Part shown: piece after piece, positions 1 through 8,339 of the stretch | Layout: the number at the start of each line of letters is the position of its first letter | How positions within the stretch are numbered: the stretch's first letter is position 1 | Source of the DNA: Acidobacteriota bacterium | Lineage (GTDB): Bacteria; Acidobacteriota; Terriglobia; UBA7540 | Length of the DNA: 17,856 nucleotides | Direction of reading: 5' to 3' | Assembly: GCA_021828245.1 (NCBI GenBank) | Contig: JAKASC010000016.1 | Span: 1 to 17,856 of the forward strand | Translations under genes and position numbers: made by a program | The notes under the pieces: generated by a model | Databases searched by the model: none | Told to the model about the DNA's origin: nothing | What the model saw: only the letters and a program-made list of their open reading frames with translations

Positions 1-640
1 TTCCCCGAGCTTTGAAGAGATTGCCGAAGGGCTGGGCCTTTCGTCCGTGGCCACGGTTCACAAGCATCTCGATACGTTGGAGCGAAAGGGTTTTATCCGT
101 CGAGGTTACAACCGAAGCCGATCCGTCGAGGTGGTCGCCTTCCCCGCCTCCGTTCCGTTTAGCAAGGTCGCGCTGCGGCCCATCAAGCTCCCAAAAGCGG
201 CCCAAAGGCTCGGCGCCCCTGCTGGAGACGCCGTAAGCTCCGGCGAGCAGGCTGCCACGCGCATGGAATTTCCTTTGCTCGGTCGTATTGCCGCCGGTTA
301 CCCCGTGGAGGCCGTTTCGACGCCGGAGACATTCTCATTGAGCGATTTCGCCGGCCGCAAGGATGGCATTTTTGTCCTTAAAGTGAAAGGTGATTCCATG
401 GTGGACGACCATATCTGCGACGGGGATTATATTTTAGTCGAGGGTGGCTCGACCGCCCAAAACGGCGACATTGTGGTGGCGTTGCTGGGCGGCACCGATG
501 CAACGCTCAAACGCTTCTTTCATGAGCCCGACGGCCGCATACGCCTGCAACCCGCCAACGCCCAAATGGACCCGGTGATTGTGGATGCCCGCGAAGTCAG
601 AATTCAAGGGCGCGTCATCGGCGTTTTGCGGAAATATTAA
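1..640 (+). CDS. lexA: LexA SOS repressor, 5' end cut by the window edge
   Basis: Transcriptional repressor of the DNA-damage (SOS) response; it cuts itself when RecA filaments form. The reading frame is open from base 2, so the true start lies left of the window and 212 C-terminal residues are visible. Counting from the first visible residue, positions 3-45 are the end of the winged helix-turn-helix (EEIAEGLGLSSVATVHKHL, then the wing LERKGFIRR). A linker of about 40 residues follows, then the S24 peptidase domain: the Ala-Gly cleavage site in GRIAAGYPV (98-99), the catalytic serine in KVKGDSMVDDH (132) and the catalytic lysine in DATLKRFF (170). All residues needed for self-cleavage are present. 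Any operator upstream of lexA is outside the window. It ends 7 bases before the convergent receptor gene. Confidence 0.95.
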   Translation, partial: SPSFEEIAEGLGLSSVATVHKHLDTLERKGFIRRGYNRSRSVEVVAFPASVPFSKVALRPIKLPKAAQRLGAPAGDAVSSGEQAATRMEFPLLGRIAAGYPVEAVSTPETFSLSDFAGRKDGIFVLKVKGDSMVDDHICDGDYILVEGGSTAQNGDIVVALLGGTDATLKRFFHEPDGRIRLQPANAQMDPVIVDAREVRIQGRVIGVLRKY

Positions 641-641
641 T

Positions 642-662
642 CGCGCCTTAAAAGGTCACGCG
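642..662. repeat. imperfect inverted repeat between convergent lexA and receptor genes
   Basis: CGCGCCTT and AAGG-TCA-CGCG face each other around an AA centre and sit at the junction of the two convergent genes, overlapping the last codons of the receptor gene. It could form a short hairpin in both transcripts and act as a weak shared terminator. There is no run of T residues on either side, so this is only a suggestion. Confidence 0.2.
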
Positions 663-3600
663 CGCGCCAAACTGCGCGGCGAACGGGATGCCGACGGTGG
701 TGCCAGGCCCAAAGAAATCCCCCAAAGCACCGGCCGGCACCAGCAGAGGCTTAAAGTTGGTTAGCGGGACGCTTTCCGTGCAGGCCGCGTTCTCGCAAAT
801 CGCTGTGACATTGTAGAGATTGTTGACATGTTCCGGCAAGGCGGCGATGTCCGTCACGTAATTGGCGCCCGGATTGTTGCGGTTGAACAGATTAAAGAAC
901 TCGATAAAAGGCGACACGGCGACCCGTTCGCCGACTGTAAACGGTCGGGCGACGCGGGCATCCATCTGAATGTACGGCGTGCCTCGAAATTCGTCGAGGG
1001 AGGTTTGAACGCCGTTGACGACGGCGCGGTCGTCCTGCGCGTCGCCGAGACCATTCACGTCCACCGGCGTCGTCAGGGTAAAGGGCCGGGCGGTCTCCGC
1101 TTGCCCGAGCCAAGAGAATTCAAACCCGTCCGGCAGATAAAACACTCCCGCCACCACTCCCCGGTCCCGCACATCTTCTCCTGAAGGCCCAAAATCGCCT
1201 TTTCCGAAGGCGTCCAAGGGATTGCAAACCCCGTCCACATAATCGAACAACTCACCGAGCACGCAACCCCACGTCTTGGCGCTCGCCAAAGTGTAGTTGG
1301 CGATTAGGTCGAGGCGGCGCGCCAAGTGGCCCTGCAGATGAACCGTCATCGCATCGTAGCGTGAGCGATTATCGGAGCGGAAGACAGCCACGTCGGGCAC
1401 GTGTGCCTCTTGAATCGCCCGGTCGCGGGGGAACAACGGGGAAAACAACGTGTAGCCCGCCTCATATTGGTAGCGGGCATAGGAATGGACGCCTTGTTCA
1501 TGCGTGTAATTGGCGCTCACCATCCAGTTGGGGTTGAAGGCATGCTCGATGCCCGCCGTGGCATGGAGGGCGTATGGCGTTTCATAATGAGGATCAATGA
1601 TGGAGCCAGAGCCTCCCGATGAGGCGCCCGGCAGGCAGCCCGGCCCGCCGGGGTTGAGGCAAACCGGAGACGGCGTATTGACCGCCTGAAAAGCCGTCAC
1701 CCAACCGTTCTGCGCCAGGTCATTATAAAAGAGGCCAAAACCGGCGCGAATCACGGTCCTTCGCGCGCGGCCCAAGGCATAGACCAGGCCCAAGCGGGGA
1801 GCCAAGGCCCCACGGTAGTCCCGGGGCGCCGAGTGCGCCAGCGGAATATGGAGGGACTCCAGCGTCCCGAGTGCCGGATTGGCCAATTGTGACCGGCCGG
1901 AGGCGATGAATAGTCCGAACGTCGTGTCGTAACGCGCCCCAAGGTTGAGCGTCATCCGCCGCGTCGCGCGCCAAGTGTCTTCTACATAAAGCCCCAAGCG
2001 TTGGACATTTTGCGAAAAACTTCCGTCCGTCGCCGGCGAACTCGTGCACGTTGTGCCCGGAGTCACTTGGAGGCCTGGCGTTGCCGCGCAGGTAAGGTCC
2101 GCAGAGAACTGTTGGGGGTCATTCAAGTAGTCGGTAGGGTCTAAAGCAAACACCGTCAGCCGCTCCGCCGTCCCCGACAGCGCGCCGCTCAAAACCGGCT
2201 CATGAATGAAATCTACACCGAAGCGCAGAGCGTGAAGGCCCGTCACGTGGCTCACGTCGTAGCGGAGCTCATACTTCTCCTGATTGCGGAGCACCGGAAA
2301 CGCCGTAATCGGCGTGACAAATTGGTTGTCGCCAAAAGTCTCAAATCCCGAAGTGGCCAGCGAGGTCGAACTGAAAGGAAACGCCAGGGCAAATCCCAAG
2401 TAGGAGTTTCGCCGTTCGGTAATGTGCAGGTAGCTGGCGCCCAAGGTAAGCGAGCCGAGCCACGTTGGGCTGAAGACGTTTTCCTGGTTAAAGGCCATGT
2501 TCCAGTAACTGGAGTGAGAGGCGACGCCGGTCGAGGGCAAGGTCGCCTGTTCGACGAGGTCGTTGCGGGTGGTGTAATTATCCGCCGAAACCCGCAGGAA
2601 CCACTGGGCCCCTAGCGATTCGGAGCCGTCCAACCGCGTTGAGGCCATCACGTCGCGGAAGGGTACCGGGACGTTCTGCGGGACTTCAATGGATTTGACG
2701 CCCGGAATCAATCCCTCGGCAGCGAGCGTCCCTAACGCCAAAAACTGTTGGCGCACGGAGGGGCTGTAAGCGATGCTGGCATTTTCCCGCACTGCCTCCA
2801 AGGAAGAAAAGAACCACAACCGGTTTCGCTTAATCGGCCCGCCGAGCGTCCCAATATAATTTTGTCGGGAAAACGGCTGCTTGGGGTTGGGCGGCGGGTT
2901 ATCAATCGGGAAGCGGGCATTCAGCGCCGCCGCCCGCTCGTAGAACGCGGCGTCACCGTGCCAAGCGTTCGTTCCCCGTTTGGTGGTGATGACCACGGAG
3001 CCGCCCGTCGTCCGGCCCGTGTCCGCCTCTTCTTGTGCCGTGCTGACGGCAAATTCCTGGATGTCGTCGGGCGAAATGTTCTGGAGAAATCCGCCAATGT
3101 AATCATCCGAATTGTCCACGCCATCCACCGTCAAGGCGTCGTTCAGCCCCGAGCTGCCTCCAAAGGAGACCGCTGTGATGCGCGCCTTGGTGGGGTCCGA
3201 AGGCTCCACGGGTTCAGTGCCCGGAACCAAATAGGCGATGTTGGCAAAACTGCGGAGAGCGAGGGGAATGGTCTCAAGATCAAAACTCGTCACCACGCCC
3301 TCGAGCGTGGCGTTGGACGTGTCAAGTGGTTGCGTGGCGATGGAAGAAGCCTCGCCCCGCACCTGGATTCGCTGATGGGCGGTCGCCGGCTGAAGCCTCA
3401 CTGTGATGTCGCGCGTGGAGTTGACGGCCACGCTTACATCCGATTGCGCGGGGGCAAAACCCGGGGCGCTCACGACCACGCGATAAGCGCCCGGCTGCAG
3501 ATAATCGAGCCGAAATGCGCCGCGGCCGTTGCTCGTCGCGCTGCGCTCATATCCCGTGGACGACGACCTCACCTCGATTCGCGCCCGTGGAATACGCGCG

Positions 3601-3743
3601 CCGGTTGTGTCCTCGACCGTGCCCGCCAAGTCGCCCTCCGGATTTTGCGCCCGCAACGGACCCGCCCGCCACCACATCAGCGCCACCAGCAGCGCGACCA
3701 AGCCAATTTGTTTTCTTCCGAATTGGCCCTCTGAGCTCACCAT
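648..3743 (-). CDS. Oar-like TonB-dependent outer-membrane receptor with carboxypeptidase-regulatory domain
   Basis: A 1031-residue outer-membrane protein likely to import a large or scarce nutrient with TonB energy; the substrate cannot be read from the sequence. Residues 1-32 are a signal peptide ending LRAQ. About 38-118 is a carboxypeptidase-regulatory-like beta-sandwich (GTVEDTTGARIPRARIEV, then GRGAFRLDYLQPGAYRVVV). About 140-255 is the plug (ALTVDGVDNSDDYIGG, then GRTTGGSVVITTKRGTNAWHG). The rest is a beta-barrel rich in aromatic strand ends, and the protein ends ARVTF, with the terminal Phe typical of barrel proteins. The layout and length match the Oar-like receptors common in Acidobacteriota. 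No SusD-like partner is next to it. The ATG at 3743 has no clear Shine-Dalgarno sequence but gives a complete signal peptide. It is divergent from the exported esterase. Confidence 0.9.
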   Translation of the reverse strand: MVSSEGQFGRKQIGLVALLVALMWWRAGPLRAQNPEGDLAGTVEDTTGARIPRARIEVRSSSTGYERSATSNGRGAFRLDYLQPGAYRVVVSAPGFAPAQSDVSVAVNSTRDITVRLQPATAHQRIQVRGEASSIATQPLDTSNATLEGVVTSFDLETIPLALRSFANIAYLVPGTEPVEPSDPTKARITAVSFGGSSGLNDALTVDGVDNSDDYIGGFLQNISPDDIQEFAVSTAQEEADTGRTTGGSVVITTKRGTNAWHGDAAFYERAAALNARFPIDNPPPNPKQPFSRQNYIGTLGGPIKRNRLWFFSSLEAVRENASIAYSPSVRQQFLALGTLAAEGLIPGVKSIEVPQNVPVPFRDVMASTRLDGSESLGAQWFLRVSADNYTTRNDLVEQATLPSTGVASHSSYWNMAFNQENVFSPTWLGSLTLGASYLHITERRNSYLGFALAFPFSSTSLATSGFETFGDNQFVTPITAFPVLRNQEKYELRYDVSHVTGLHALRFGVDFIHEPVLSGALSGTAERLTVFALDPTDYLNDPQQFSADLTCAATPGLQVTPGTTCTSSPATDGSFSQNVQRLGLYVEDTWRATRRMTLNLGARYDTTFGLFIASGRSQLANPALGTLESLHIPLAHSAPRDYRGALAPRLGLVYALGRARRTVIRAGFGLFYNDLAQNGWVTAFQAVNTPSPVCLNPGGPGCLPGASSGGSGSIIDPHYETPYALHATAGIEHAFNPNWMVSANYTHEQGVHSYARYQYEAGYTLFSPLFPRDRAIQEAHVPDVAVFRSDNRSRYDAMTVHLQGHLARRLDLIANYTLASAKTWGCVLGELFDYVDGVCNPLDAFGKGDFGPSGEDVRDRGVVAGVFYLPDGFEFSWLGQAETARPFTLTTPVDVNGLGDAQDDRAVVNGVQTSLDEFRGTPYIQMDARVARPFTVGERVAVSPFIEFFNLFNRNNPGANYVTDIAALPEHVNNLYNVTAICENAACTESVPLTNFKPLLVPAGALGDFFGPGTTVGIPFAAQFGARVTF

Positions 3744-3796
3744 CTACAAATAAGTCACGACCTGTTCCGCCGCCCACCCGGCAGCGCGCCATGCAC

Positions 3797-3821
3797 GTGC
3801 CCGGCGACATTTGGCGGGCAC
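3797..3821 (-). promoter_or_regulatory. GC-rich hairpin in the receptor leader
   Basis: GTGCCCG at 3797-3803 pairs perfectly with CGGGCAC at 3815-3821 around an 11-base loop. It lies 54 to 78 bases upstream of the receptor start codon, so it could be in the leader RNA or be a protein-binding site for either divergent gene. Function unknown. Confidence 0.35.
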
Positions 3822-3928
3822 TCTCTCATCCTACCACCCGACGCATCCGGCGAATAGCAGGAGTCGTCAGGGTCGGTGGGGTGCGACCATCGTCGTTTCA
3901 AAAACGGCCAACCTTATTCGAATCGCGT

Positions 3929-3934
3929 TATATT
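3929..3934 (+). promoter_or_regulatory. possible -10 element for the esterase gene
   Basis: TATATT matches the sigma-70 -10 consensus at 5 of 6 bases, in an A/T-rich patch of the 314-base divergent spacer (3744-4057). No good -35 hexamer lies 16-18 bases upstream, so it is weak. It would give a leader of about 115 bases. Apart from this and the hairpin at 3797-3821, I see no gene or other feature in the spacer. Confidence 0.25.
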
Positions 3935-4057
3935 AGCGAGCCGGGTTTTTGCGCCCCGCGGCAAAGAGGGTGCTCATCAGTTTTCAAGCAATGTCGCAGG
4001 GCGCTCGCGTCGTAAACTTTGAATGGGCCTTTGCCCGGAAGGCGAGGTATTCTCTCT

Positions 4058-6046
4058 ATGGTTCAACGTCGAGGCCGAGGGACTTGGCGATGTCTCGTCC
4101 CTGCGTTTCTTTTGGGCTGCGCGATCTCCCATGCTCAAAGCACACCGGAGCAGCTCGGTCCGATTTTCAGTCAACGGATCGAAACCCCGGGTGTTGTAGC
4201 CTATCAGCTTGAAGAATACCTGTTAAAGCGCGCGCCACAACTTTCCACGCCCACAAGCGCCGAGGCATGGACCTCGCAAGAAAAAACCATCCGTGCTCGC
4301 CTTTTGCGGCTGATATATCACGGTTGGCCGCGAGCCTGGGTTGATGCACCGCCTCAGTTTCACGAGGTAGGGGTGATTCCTGGGAACGGATACCGCATTG
4401 TCAAGTTCCAGTATGAAATCGTTCCGGGATTCTATTCCACGGCGCTACTCTACGAGCCGCAACCATTGAAGGGCAAGGTTCCGGCGGTTCTCGACGTGAT
4501 GGGCCACTTTCCGGTAGGCAAAGCGGAGGAATTCGAGCAAAAGCTTTGCATCAATCAGGCGCTGCGCGGGATGCTCGCGCTGAATCTGGAGTGGCTTGAC
4601 ATGGGCGAGTTGCGGACACCCGGCGACAGCCACTGGTATGGCGCGCAGCTCGATTTAGCCGGTGTGAGCGGCGTCGGGCTTTTCTATTTGGCCATGCGAA
4701 GAGGGTTGGATTACCTTTCCGAGAATCCGCACGTGGACCCGCGGCGCATCGGCATGACGGGACTGTCGGGAGGAGGATGGCAGACGATTGTCCTCAGCTC
4801 TCTCGACCCACGGGTGAAGGTGGCGATTCCGGTCGCAGGATACACTTCGCTCATCGGGCGCGTGGAACGGCCACCGGGCGAGCCGGGCGATTACGAGCAG
4901 AATGCGCCCGACTTTCTTGTTGGCCAGGACTACTCTACCCTGACGGCCCTGCTGGCTCCTCGCCCGGCGCTCATTATCACCAACGCCGAAGATGACTGCT
5001 GCTTCCGAGGCCCGCTCGTCAAGCCCGAAATCTACGACCCCATCAAGCGTTTCTATCGGCTTTACGGCAAGGCCTCTTTGTTCCAATTCCACGAAGACAC
5101 TCAAATCTCCGCCCACAACTACGGCGTGGATAACCGGCAACAATCCTACCGCTTCTTCGACAGGAACTTTGGACTTAAGACCCCCAGCCGTGAGATTCCG
5201 GTCGGCTCGGACATGAAAACCTATCGGCAACTTGTGGTTGGCGTGCCCAAGGATAATCTGACGATTTTGGGACTGGCGCGGAAAATGGCTCAGGACATTG
5301 AGCGGCCGCCAATTCCATCCGGCGCCGCCCGTGCGGCTTGGGCCGTAGCCGAGCGCGCCCAGCTTCGCCGAATAGTTCGCTACCATCCTATTTCCGTGTT
5401 GCGCCCCTGGCGCGTGGCGGACACCATGCACAATCAACTCGCGACACTTTCCTACCGCTTCGAAATGAGCAACGGCCTAACCGCAACCGGCATTTGGTTG
5501 AAAGCCATGCAAGCTCCGAGGACCTCGCCGCTGGTTATTGTGTTGGACGATAAGGGCAGGATGGGCGAAACGGCACAAAATTCGGCCCACATTCCCCTCG
5601 TCGCTTTCCTAATCGGGCGAGACGAGCAGGTATTAACCCTTAACCTGCTGTTCACGGGTGACGCCTCTCCGGGCGGGCGCAATGATATTACCAACTTTGC
5701 CGAAATGCTCGAGGCCATCGGCAAGCGTCCCGTCGGCCTTGAAGCCGCGCAGTTGATTGCAGTGGCACGGTGGGGCAAAACACAATGGAACCCTTCCCGC
5801 ATCAGTGTTCGCGCCCAGGGGATGCGCAGCCAACTCGTGGCGCTGACGGCGGCCGCGCTTGAACCCACACTCTTCCGCAACGTTGGCATCCGCCAGGGAA
5901 TTGCCAGCTTGAGCGACGTTTACTCAAAGCCGGTAAAATTCGGCGACGCGCCGGAGCTGTTTTGCCTGGATCTGTACAAACGCTTTGATATCCATCGGCT
6001 ATCCGTTCTGGCCGCGCCCACCACGGTGGATGATAGGCTTCCGTAA
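4058..6046 (+). CDS. exported acetyl-xylan-esterase-like alpha/beta-hydrolase, two domains
   Basis: A probable exported carboxylic-ester hydrolase of 662 residues; substrate unknown, acetylated polysaccharide being the usual family guess. I chose the ATG at 4058 because AAGGCGAGG sits about 10 bases upstream and the start gives a clean signal peptide (RRGRGTWR, hydrophobic stretch, then SHAQ at about 24-27). The frame is open further up to a TTG at 4019. Residues 90-375 form the catalytic domain: nucleophile elbow GMTGLSGGG with Ser237, acidic candidates Asp312/Asp313 (NAEDDCCF) and His353 (ISAHNYG). About 425-662 looks like a second, related alpha/beta fold (SPLVIVLDDKG, AVARWGKTQW, FDIHRLSVL). 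There the elbow position reads RAQGMRSQ without a proper G-x-S-x-G, so it is probably inactive. Its upstream neighbour is the divergent receptor. A glucuronoyl esterase or another acyl esterase remains possible. Confidence 0.8.
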   Translation: MVQRRGRGTWRCLVPAFLLGCAISHAQSTPEQLGPIFSQRIETPGVVAYQLEEYLLKRAPQLSTPTSAEAWTSQEKTIRARLLRLIYHGWPRAWVDAPPQFHEVGVIPGNGYRIVKFQYEIVPGFYSTALLYEPQPLKGKVPAVLDVMGHFPVGKAEEFEQKLCINQALRGMLALNLEWLDMGELRTPGDSHWYGAQLDLAGVSGVGLFYLAMRRGLDYLSENPHVDPRRIGMTGLSGGGWQTIVLSSLDPRVKVAIPVAGYTSLIGRVERPPGEPGDYEQNAPDFLVGQDYSTLTALLAPRPALIITNAEDDCCFRGPLVKPEIYDPIKRFYRLYGKASLFQFHEDTQISAHNYGVDNRQQSYRFFDRNFGLKTPSREIPVGSDMKTYRQLVVGVPKDNLTILGLARKMAQDIERPPIPSGAARAAWAVAERAQLRRIVRYHPISVLRPWRVADTMHNQLATLSYRFEMSNGLTATGIWLKAMQAPRTSPLVIVLDDKGRMGETAQNSAHIPLVAFLIGRDEQVLTLNLLFTGDASPGGRNDITNFAEMLEAIGKRPVGLEAAQLIAVARWGKTQWNPSRISVRAQGMRSQLVALTAAALEPTLFRNVGIRQGIASLSDVYSKPVKFGDAPELFCLDLYKRFDIHRLSVLAAPTTVDDRLP

Positions 6047-6240
6047 ATCTCATTTGCCGGAAAATGAGGATTTAGAAGGCCCCGCGCTGCGGCTCTGTGA
6101 ATGGCTTAAGCCTTGGATAACGTTACCCATCGGCAACGGACGGAAAGAAGCGACGCGTGAATCGCCGCCTCGTCGTGGGTTCTGCCGACCGAGTGTGCAG
6201 GTATGAATAATCCGGCGAAGCGATCGCGCCAACAGGCCCC
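6047..6240. other. convergent spacer between esterase and permease genes
   Basis: A 194-base spacer between two gene ends. It contains a perfect 10-base palindrome GGCTTAAGCC at 6103-6112 but no hairpin followed by a T run on either strand. I see no gene or clear terminator. Confidence 0.5.
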
Positions 6241-8247
6241 TCAAGCGGTTGTGAGCACGATTTTGGGATGAGGGACCTTCTCGCCCACCCATTCCCAATA
6301 CCGAACCAAAATGGTATAGACCATCAGGCCGGTTTCCCCCTCGCCCCACAGCAAATAATTCAGGGATTGGGACATGAGGTTGCCTCGGGTCAACTCAAGG
6401 AAAATGCACTTGGGGTCGAGCAATTCGGCTAAGTAGGCGATGGTATTGGCCACGGCCACGGCGCCCCAAACGCTAATAAGATAATTCTCCCCTTCCTTCA
6501 AGACCCTGACCCGCAGAGAAGTCATAAATTCGCTTCGGTTATCTATCAAATTAACGTGGAGAAAAGCCAAGGGGCTTTCGATCTTATGGTTTTGTAGCAT
6601 CTCCGTAGCCTTCTTGGCTCTTGTCGCGGGAGTCGAGGAGTGAATGGGAACGAGGTTGACCTTCTTGCCGGCGATTTTGAACCAAAGCTCCTCGGAATCG
6701 GAATCCACAAATTCCACGTTGCTGACCCGCAGTTCACGGGCGCGTTGATAACGGCTAGTTGCGCCCACAATGAGAATGGTCAGAATAAAGATGGACGAAA
6801 TAATCACTCCGTCCGGGCGCTCAAAAATGTTGGCAACCCACATATAGGCGAACACTGCCGTGACGCCCCAGAAATAAGCACTTAAAGGAAGTGCCCAGAG
6901 CTCACCGCGCGGGCTGGCCCGGAATTCTCGCCACAAAACGATGGCGGCTGCGACCGCTGCTGAAAGAATGAGCGCCAACACCCCTGTGGCGAAAGCCGAA
7001 GCCTGCGCTTCCACACTGGCATGGAAAACCCATGTCACCACTAAATTGATAAAAAGCAGGACAATCACGGTCGGACGGCGATAGGCTACCCACCGCGGCG
7101 ACATGCCAAAGCGCGGCAAATAACGCGGAATAAGGCTCACCAAACCGGCCATCGCCGACGCGCCTGCAAACCACAGGATGGCAATGGTGAGAAGGTCGTA
7201 AACGGTCCCAAAGACGTTTCCAAGAAGTTGGTGCGCCAAGTAGGCCGGAGCGCGGCCGCTCGCCGGCCCGCCGGGCATGTAAGCGCTCTTCGGTATCAGG
7301 ACTACCGTAACGATGCTGGAGAGCATCAGGAAGAAACCCATAATCAACGCCGCCGCCAAAAGCAACTTCCAGGTGTCGCGGATGCGGCCCCAAGGAGGAC
7401 CCTGCTCTTCACCTGTTGTCTCACCGTCATTATCAATCAAGGGCATGACAGAAACGCCCGTCTCAAATCCGCTCAGCCCCAGCGCCAACTTGGGGAAGAC
7501 GATTGCAGCGGCCAGGAAAATGGCCATTGGGCTGCCGTGCGCAGCCAAAGAAAGGCGCCAATGCGACAGGAGAGCGGGATGGCGCATAATTGCCCAGACT
7601 CCGTCCAAGAAGACAATGAGGCTGGCCGCAAGATAGGGAATGCCCAAGCCGACTGAAACCCAGATAGCTTCCTTAAATCCCATCAAGAACACTCCGGCCA
7701 AGAGAGCCAAGAGCAACACCGTGATTGTCATTTGGTCGCCGCGGAGATACTGCTTGACGTAGGGATTTTCGATGGCGTGTTTGGCGGCGTCGGCCGAGCA
7801 GAGTGTCATGGTGATGACAAAATCCGTGGCCGCAAAGCCCAGCAGAATGAGCACGAACACTTTTGACGCCCAGTTGCTGAGCAGGTTCTCCAGAATGGCA
7901 ATGGACCCTTGACCAACATAAGATCGTCTGGCAACCTGCGCATACACCGGCACCGCACCGAGCACAGTGACGGCCACCAGAATGAAGGTGGCAACCGGAG
8001 CCAACGCGCCCGCAGCCACCAGAGCAATCCCGGCCTGAAAGGCCAATGAGGAAAAATAATCCATCCCCGTCAGCCACATGACGGCGTACCAGGGATGCGT
8101 CTGCTCGATGGACTCCCCTTCGTCCAGCCGCCCGCCTGCCGCCGACCAACGTCCAAAGGCGGTTCGTGGCGGTAAGGTTTCACGGGTGGGCAGGCGCCGC
8201 AGCCTGCGATGGCGTTCAGGGCCGGCGGCTGTGGATTTTGTGTCCAT
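6241..8247 (-). CDS. KimA-like APC-superfamily permease, probable K+/H+ symporter
   Basis: An inner-membrane transporter of 668 residues with about 12 hydrophobic segments between residues 55 and 495 and a soluble C-terminal domain (about 510-668) that resembles the UspA-like tail of Bacillus KimA. Remembered alignment with KimA places Asp63 (GMDYFSSLAF) on its K+ ligand Asp36, Asp142 and Thr146 (TDFVIT) on Asp117 and Thr121, and SGFE (259-262) on TGVE. So a high-affinity potassium role is plausible, while a plain amino-acid permease cannot be excluded. Residues 1-52 are a basic, proline-rich cytoplasmic extension. The ATG at 8247 is preceded by CAGGGAA, seven to eight bases upstream; the longer TTG start at 8286 has no such support. 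The gene lies 92 bases downstream of the antiporter, probably in the same transcript. The name rests on my recall of the KimA sequence. Confidence 0.7.
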   Translation of the reverse strand: MDTKSTAAGPERHRRLRRLPTRETLPPRTAFGRWSAAGGRLDEGESIEQTHPWYAVMWLTGMDYFSSLAFQAGIALVAAGALAPVATFILVAVTVLGAVPVYAQVARRSYVGQGSIAILENLLSNWASKVFVLILLGFAATDFVITMTLCSADAAKHAIENPYVKQYLRGDQMTITVLLLALLAGVFLMGFKEAIWVSVGLGIPYLAASLIVFLDGVWAIMRHPALLSHWRLSLAAHGSPMAIFLAAAIVFPKLALGLSGFETGVSVMPLIDNDGETTGEEQGPPWGRIRDTWKLLLAAALIMGFFLMLSSIVTVVLIPKSAYMPGGPASGRAPAYLAHQLLGNVFGTVYDLLTIAILWFAGASAMAGLVSLIPRYLPRFGMSPRWVAYRRPTVIVLLFINLVVTWVFHASVEAQASAFATGVLALILSAAVAAAIVLWREFRASPRGELWALPLSAYFWGVTAVFAYMWVANIFERPDGVIISSIFILTILIVGATSRYQRARELRVSNVEFVDSDSEELWFKIAGKKVNLVPIHSSTPATRAKKATEMLQNHKIESPLAFLHVNLIDNRSEFMTSLRVRVLKEGENYLISVWGAVAVANTIAYLAELLDPKCIFLELTRGNLMSQSLNYLLWGEGETGLMVYTILVRYWEWVGEKVPHPKIVLTTA

Positions 8248-8259
8248 GTTGGTTCCCTG

Positions 8260-8293
8260 AAAAAATCGCCCCGGGCAACGTGTCAAGATGCCC
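8260..8293 (-). terminator. possible weak terminator or attenuator between antiporter and permease
   Basis: Read on the minus strand, GGGCA and TGCCC (8293-8289 with 8277-8273) can pair around an 11-base loop; seven bases later comes a run of six T (8265-8260), directly before the permease ribosome-binding site. The 5-pair stem and the gap before the T run make it poor as a terminator. It could instead reduce read-through into the permease gene. Confidence 0.25.
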
Positions 8294-8339
8294 AGAAAAC
8301 CCCTTTCCCCCTGGGGACGTCCTGAAAGGTGCTCTTAGG

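Noticed and set aside
2748..3734. 328-codon open frame on the plus strand
   Set aside because: It lies opposite the receptor gene, is Arg/Gly/His-rich without domain pattern, and the receptor frame clearly encodes a signal peptide, regulatory domain and plug.
4655..5437. 260-codon open frame on the minus strand
   Set aside because: Antisense of the esterase catalytic domain; no motif or start site of its own.
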